From DASYTH01 sp035762905 (lineage in GTDB: Bacteria > Actinomycetota > Actinomycetes > Mycobacteriales > Pseudonocardiaceae), in contig NZ_DASUCC010000070.1 of the NCBI RefSeq assembly GCF_035762905.1, forward strand, positions 124,001 to 188,000: a stretch of 64,000 bases of DNA, written 5' to 3'. Shown here piece by piece: positions 61,536 to 64,000 of the stretch. The notes beneath the pieces are model-generated. The model saw nothing but the letters and a program-made list of their open reading frames with translations, searched no databases and was not told the origin of the DNA. How positions within the stretch are numbered: the stretch's first letter is position 1; each line of letters opens with the position of its first letter. A program made the translations under genes and the position numbers.

Positions 61536-62831
61536 TCACCGGTCCCGGTGAGCCGACGGTTCCAGCCCGGCCAACCGGACCGCCTCCTGACGGCGCGCGA
61601 CCAGCACCGTGGCCAGGACCGCCTCCCGCTGCGCGCCGTCCGGTCCGGCCAGGCCCAACTCCTTGGCATGCCACAGAAAGGCCAGCTCGCTCACCGCGGC
61701 CTGGTAGCCGGCGACGGCGCCCGCTGCGGCCCGGCCGGACCGCCTGCGGGTCGCCGAGCGCCAGGACCGCCGCGCGGTCAGGCTGGCCAGCCAGCGGGCC
61801 TCGCCGGGCGCGATCAGGCGCTGGGTGGCCATCGCCGGCAGCGCCGCGGCGACGATCTGCTGCTCGCGCTTGCGATGCCAGTTCACGAACAGCACGGCCG
61901 CGATGAAGATCGGGACCATGACCAGGAAGTACACGTTGAGGAACGCGGTCCCGCCGCCCAGCGTCGCGGCGCCGTTCCACAGCGCGTGCAGCACCACCGC
62001 GGCCAGGTAGCCGGCCACCGGGGCGACCACCCGCAGCTGGGGCTTCGACGTGCGCGCCGCGATCCCCACGCCCACCCCGATCATGCAGGTGAACAGCGGA
62101 TGGGTGAACGGGGAGAGCACCCCGCGCAGGATGAACGCGGTGATCACGCCGGACGTGGTGGTGTCGCCGAAGCCGTGCTCGGCGAACGCCCGGCCGAAGT
62201 AGTAGATGTTCTCGGTGAACGCGAACCCGGCGGCCACGAACCCGGCGTAGACGATGCCGTCGATCACCCCGTCGAACTCCTGGTGCAACCGCAGCATGAT
62301 CGCCAGCACGAACGCGCCCTTGGCCGCCTCCTCGAACAGCGGCGCGGACACCACGGCGCTGATCCGGTCGCCCTTGCCCGAACCGAGCAGCAGGTCGCCG
62401 ACCGCCTCGGCGGTGTTGTTGATCAGCAGCGCGGTGATCGTGGCGACGCAGGCACCCCAGCCGAACGCGAGCCACAGCAGCCGGGCCGGCTCCGGCTCCC
62501 ACCGGTCCACCCAGAGGAACGCGGCCACCACCGGTCCGACCGGCAGCAGTGCCGCGGCCACCCCGACCAACTCGGCGACCAGTCCGACCCGCGCGGTGGA
62601 CAGGGCGAGCAGGATCAGCCCGCAGGCGGCGAGCAGCAGCAGGCCGGCCACCGGGAAGAGCACCGTCAGCCGGCGGGGGGTGTGGCCACGTTCCCGGGGG
62701 GTGTGGCCGCGTTCCCGGGGGGTGTGGCCGCGTTCCCGAGGGGTGTGGCCGCGTTCCCGGGGGGTGTGGCCGCGTCGCCGGGGGGTTGGGCCGCGTTGCG
62801 GGGATCCGCGGTCCGCGCCGCTGGTGTTCAC
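61536..62831 (-). CDS. PrsW-family intramembrane metalloprotease-like protein with N-terminal repeats
   Basis: 431 residues. The first ~45 residues are cytoplasmic and contain five RGHTPRE-type repeats. Eight or so membrane helices follow, with PrsW family residues: an E-E-x-x-K in PLFEEAAKGAF, FAFTENIYYFGRAF and HALWNGAA, which supply metal-binding Glu/His. PrsW proteases cut anti-sigma factors in Bacillus; the target here is unknown. A ~110-residue basic C-terminal tail (NWHRKREQQIVAAALPAM..., RRSWRSATRRRSGRAA) follows the last helix. GTG 62831; it is 21 bases after the DUF6779-like gene. Confidence 0.85.
   Translation of the reverse strand: MNTSGADRGSPQRGPTPRRRGHTPRERGHTPRERGHTPRERGHTPRERGHTPRRLTVLFPVAGLLLLAACGLILLALSTARVGLVAELVGVAAALLPVGPVVAAFLWVDRWEPEPARLLWLAFGWGACVATITALLINNTAEAVGDLLLGSGKGDRISAVVSAPLFEEAAKGAFVLAIMLRLHQEFDGVIDGIVYAGFVAAGFAFTENIYYFGRAFAEHGFGDTTTSGVITAFILRGVLSPFTHPLFTCMIGVGVGIAARTSKPQLRVVAPVAGYLAAVVLHALWNGAATLGGGTAFLNVYFLVMVPIFIAAVLFVNWHRKREQQIVAAALPAMATQRLIAPGEARWLASLTARRSWRSATRRRSGRAAAGAVAGYQAAVSELAFLWHAKELGLAGPDGAQREAVLATVLVARRQEAVRLAGLEPSAHRDR
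62677..62802. repeat. 21-bp in-frame tandem repeat in the PrsW-like gene
   Basis: Five nearly identical units of GGGGTGTGGCCGCGTTCCCG plus one base, and a degraded sixth, encode the RGHTPRE heptapeptides at the N-terminus. Only one or two bases differ between units, so the expansion is recent. Confidence 0.9.
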
Positions 62832-62852
62832 GTCGGGTGGTCCGGTTCGGGC

Positions 62853-64000
62853 TCAGTCCTCGCGCCGGCGGCGCCGCCGCGGCGGCTCGCTCTGGCTGGC
62901 AAGCAGGTCGGCAACGGAGTGCGAGCCGCTGGTGTGCGAGCCGGTCCGCTCGTTCCTGGTGCGGTTGCCGGGGGCGGCCTCCGGCTTCCAGGCGGCGACC
63001 TCCTGCCAGGCCGGCACGCCCTCTGCGCGACGCCTGCGGCCACCGGGTTCGGGGTCCTCGGGCCGGGCGTGGCGGCGGCGCTGCGGCTCGGGCTCCGGGT
63101 TGTCCGGCCGGTGCCGGCGACCGGTGGGTGCGGCCGGGGCAAACCCGCCGCTGCTGCTCTGCGGGTTCGGGTAGCCCGGCGGCTGCTGCGGGTGGCGCTG
63201 GGCCGGTGGGAACGCGGCTCCGCTGCTTTGCGCGGGCGGGAAGGCGCCGCTGCGCTGGGCGGGCGGGAAGGCGCCACTGGCCTGCGCCGGCGGGAACGCT
63301 CCGCTCGCCTGCGCCGGCGGGAACGCTCCGCTCGCTTGGGCCGGGGGGAAGCCGCCGCTGCTGCGTTGGGCGGGCGGGAAGGAACCGCTGGCCTGGGCCC
63401 GGGGATAACCGCCGCTGGTCTGCGGCGGGCGGGACCGCGGGTCGCGCTGCTCCCAGGACGGCGTCCAGCCGGGGTCGATCCGGTCCGGGCCGGTGGGGCG
63501 CTGCGGCTGGGGCGGCCTGGCCGCCGGAGCCGGGTCGACTACCCGCAGCGGCGGCGGATCCTGGCGGGGAACCGGTTGGACCGGGCGGGAAGTCGACCGT
63601 ACGGAGTCGAACACCTCGGTCATCGGGTCACCCGGCCGCGGCCCGGCGCCGCCGCCGGCGGCGAGTCGCTTGAGCGGCCGCTGCTGCATCTCCTCGGGCA
63701 GAGCGCGCATCCGGGTGGCCCGCGCCTGTAACGCATATCGCTCGACCAGTACCTCGCCGCCGAGCAGGTTCTCCAACGTCTGCCGGAGCGTGCGTAACTC
63801 GTCGCGTAACGCCGCCACGTCCTGCCGCGCCTGGTCCTCGACCTGAGTGCGGATCTCCACCTCGAGCCGGGCCTCGTACTCCCGGCGGGCGGCGATCTCC
63901 CGCTCCAGCTCGAGCTCGTACATGGCCTGCAGGTCGGCCGCCCGGTCGTCGCGTTCGCCGGCCCGGCCGCGGTACCTGGCCGCGAGGAACGCGCCGATCA
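62853..64000 (-). CDS. DUF6779-like coiled-coil protein with repeat tail, 5' end cut by window
   Basis: The visible part is 382 residues; the N-terminus is beyond the right edge. It starts in a membrane-edge region (IGAFLAARYRGRAGERDDR). Then comes a ~85-residue coiled coil (LQAMYELELEREIAARREYEARLEVEIRTQVEDQARQDVAALRDELRTLRQTLENLLGG) and a conserved block VLVERYALQARATRMRALPEE. The remainder is disordered Pro/Gln/Arg-rich, with six SGAFPPAQ-like octapeptides around the middle and RRRRRED at the end. Actinobacteria of this group carry such a gene next to the pan operon; its function is unknown, and a cell-envelope scaffold is a guess. Confidence 0.7.
   Translation of the reverse strand, partial: IGAFLAARYRGRAGERDDRAADLQAMYELELEREIAARREYEARLEVEIRTQVEDQARQDVAALRDELRTLRQTLENLLGGEVLVERYALQARATRMRALPEEMQQRPLKRLAAGGGAGPRPGDPMTEVFDSVRSTSRPVQPVPRQDPPPLRVVDPAPAARPPQPQRPTGPDRIDPGWTPSWEQRDPRSRPPQTSGGYPRAQASGSFPPAQRSSGGFPPAQASGAFPPAQASGAFPPAQASGAFPPAQRSGAFPPAQSSGAAFPPAQRHPQQPPGYPNPQSSSGGFAPAAPTGRRHRPDNPEPEPQRRRHARPEDPEPGGRRRRAEGVPAWQEVAAWKPEAAPGNRTRNERTGSHTSGSHSVADLLASQSEPPRRRRRRED

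Overview
This is a very GC-rich actinobacterial chromosome segment, most likely from a member of the Pseudonocardiales. It carries two blocks that in Mycobacterium tuberculosis and its relatives lie in one neighbourhood. Block 1 is radA - LpqE-like lipoprotein - carD - ispD - ispF - cysS - rlmB. Block 2 is carbonic anhydrase - mutY - PGRP amidase - alpha/beta hydrolase - mhuD - clpC - lsr2 - lysS - coaX - panD - panC - DUF2520. Many genes appear to be leaderless: a TAnnnT -10 box lies 6-7 bases before the start codon. This fits the actinobacterial assignment.

Layout. 1-4.9 kb: a cut-off sugar epimerase, a lipid-linked sugar flippase-type protein, a GH20 lipoprotein, and a divergent HxlR regulator / hydrolase pair. 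4.9-8.9 kb: a secreted SGNH hydrolase with a very long Ser-Asp/Gly-Asp tail, the scar of two decayed genes, an orphan membrane protein and tRNA-Thr. 8.9-16.6 kb: a PLP enzyme and secreted propeller, then trehalose synthesis (OtsA plus an OtsB-GH15 fusion), then an ECF sigma factor with its membrane partner. 16.6-18.3 kb: a WhiJ-type XRE/DUF397 module, with a triplicated DUF397 motif, abutting radA where disA is usually found. 18.3-25.4 kb: DNA repair, the CarD transcription factor, isoprenoid synthesis (IspD/F) and translation (CysS, RlmB). 25.5-35.8 kb: an MBOAT acyltransferase, two paralogous membrane proteins, DUF445, a Zur-boxed zinc importer, a LacI regulator and a 129-bp tandem repeat.

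35.9-45.1 kb: carbonic anhydrase, a SnoaL-like protein divergent from an HxlR regulator with clear operator repeats, MutY, a Tat amidase, a 2H-phosphoesterase, an alpha/beta hydrolase, an M1 aminopeptidase, MhuD heme oxygenase, a sirtuin and an EEP nuclease/phosphatase. 45.2-51.5 kb: a DrrAB-type exporter converging on a giant SARP/NB-ARC/TPR regulator. Upstream of that regulator lies a striking array of about 43 units of 21 bp. 51.5-64 kb: ClpC, an iron-boxed FhuF-like protein, Lsr2, LysS, a methyltransferase, the pantothenate/CoA operon (DUF2520-panC-panD-coaX), a PrsW-type protease and a DUF6779-like coiled-coil protein cut by the window edge.

The most unusual features are repeats: the 21-bp array at 50.5-51.4 kb; a dispersed repeat shared by two convergent gene junctions 11 kb apart; the 129-bp tandem duplication after the lacI-type gene; and in-frame repeat expansions in several unrelated proteins.
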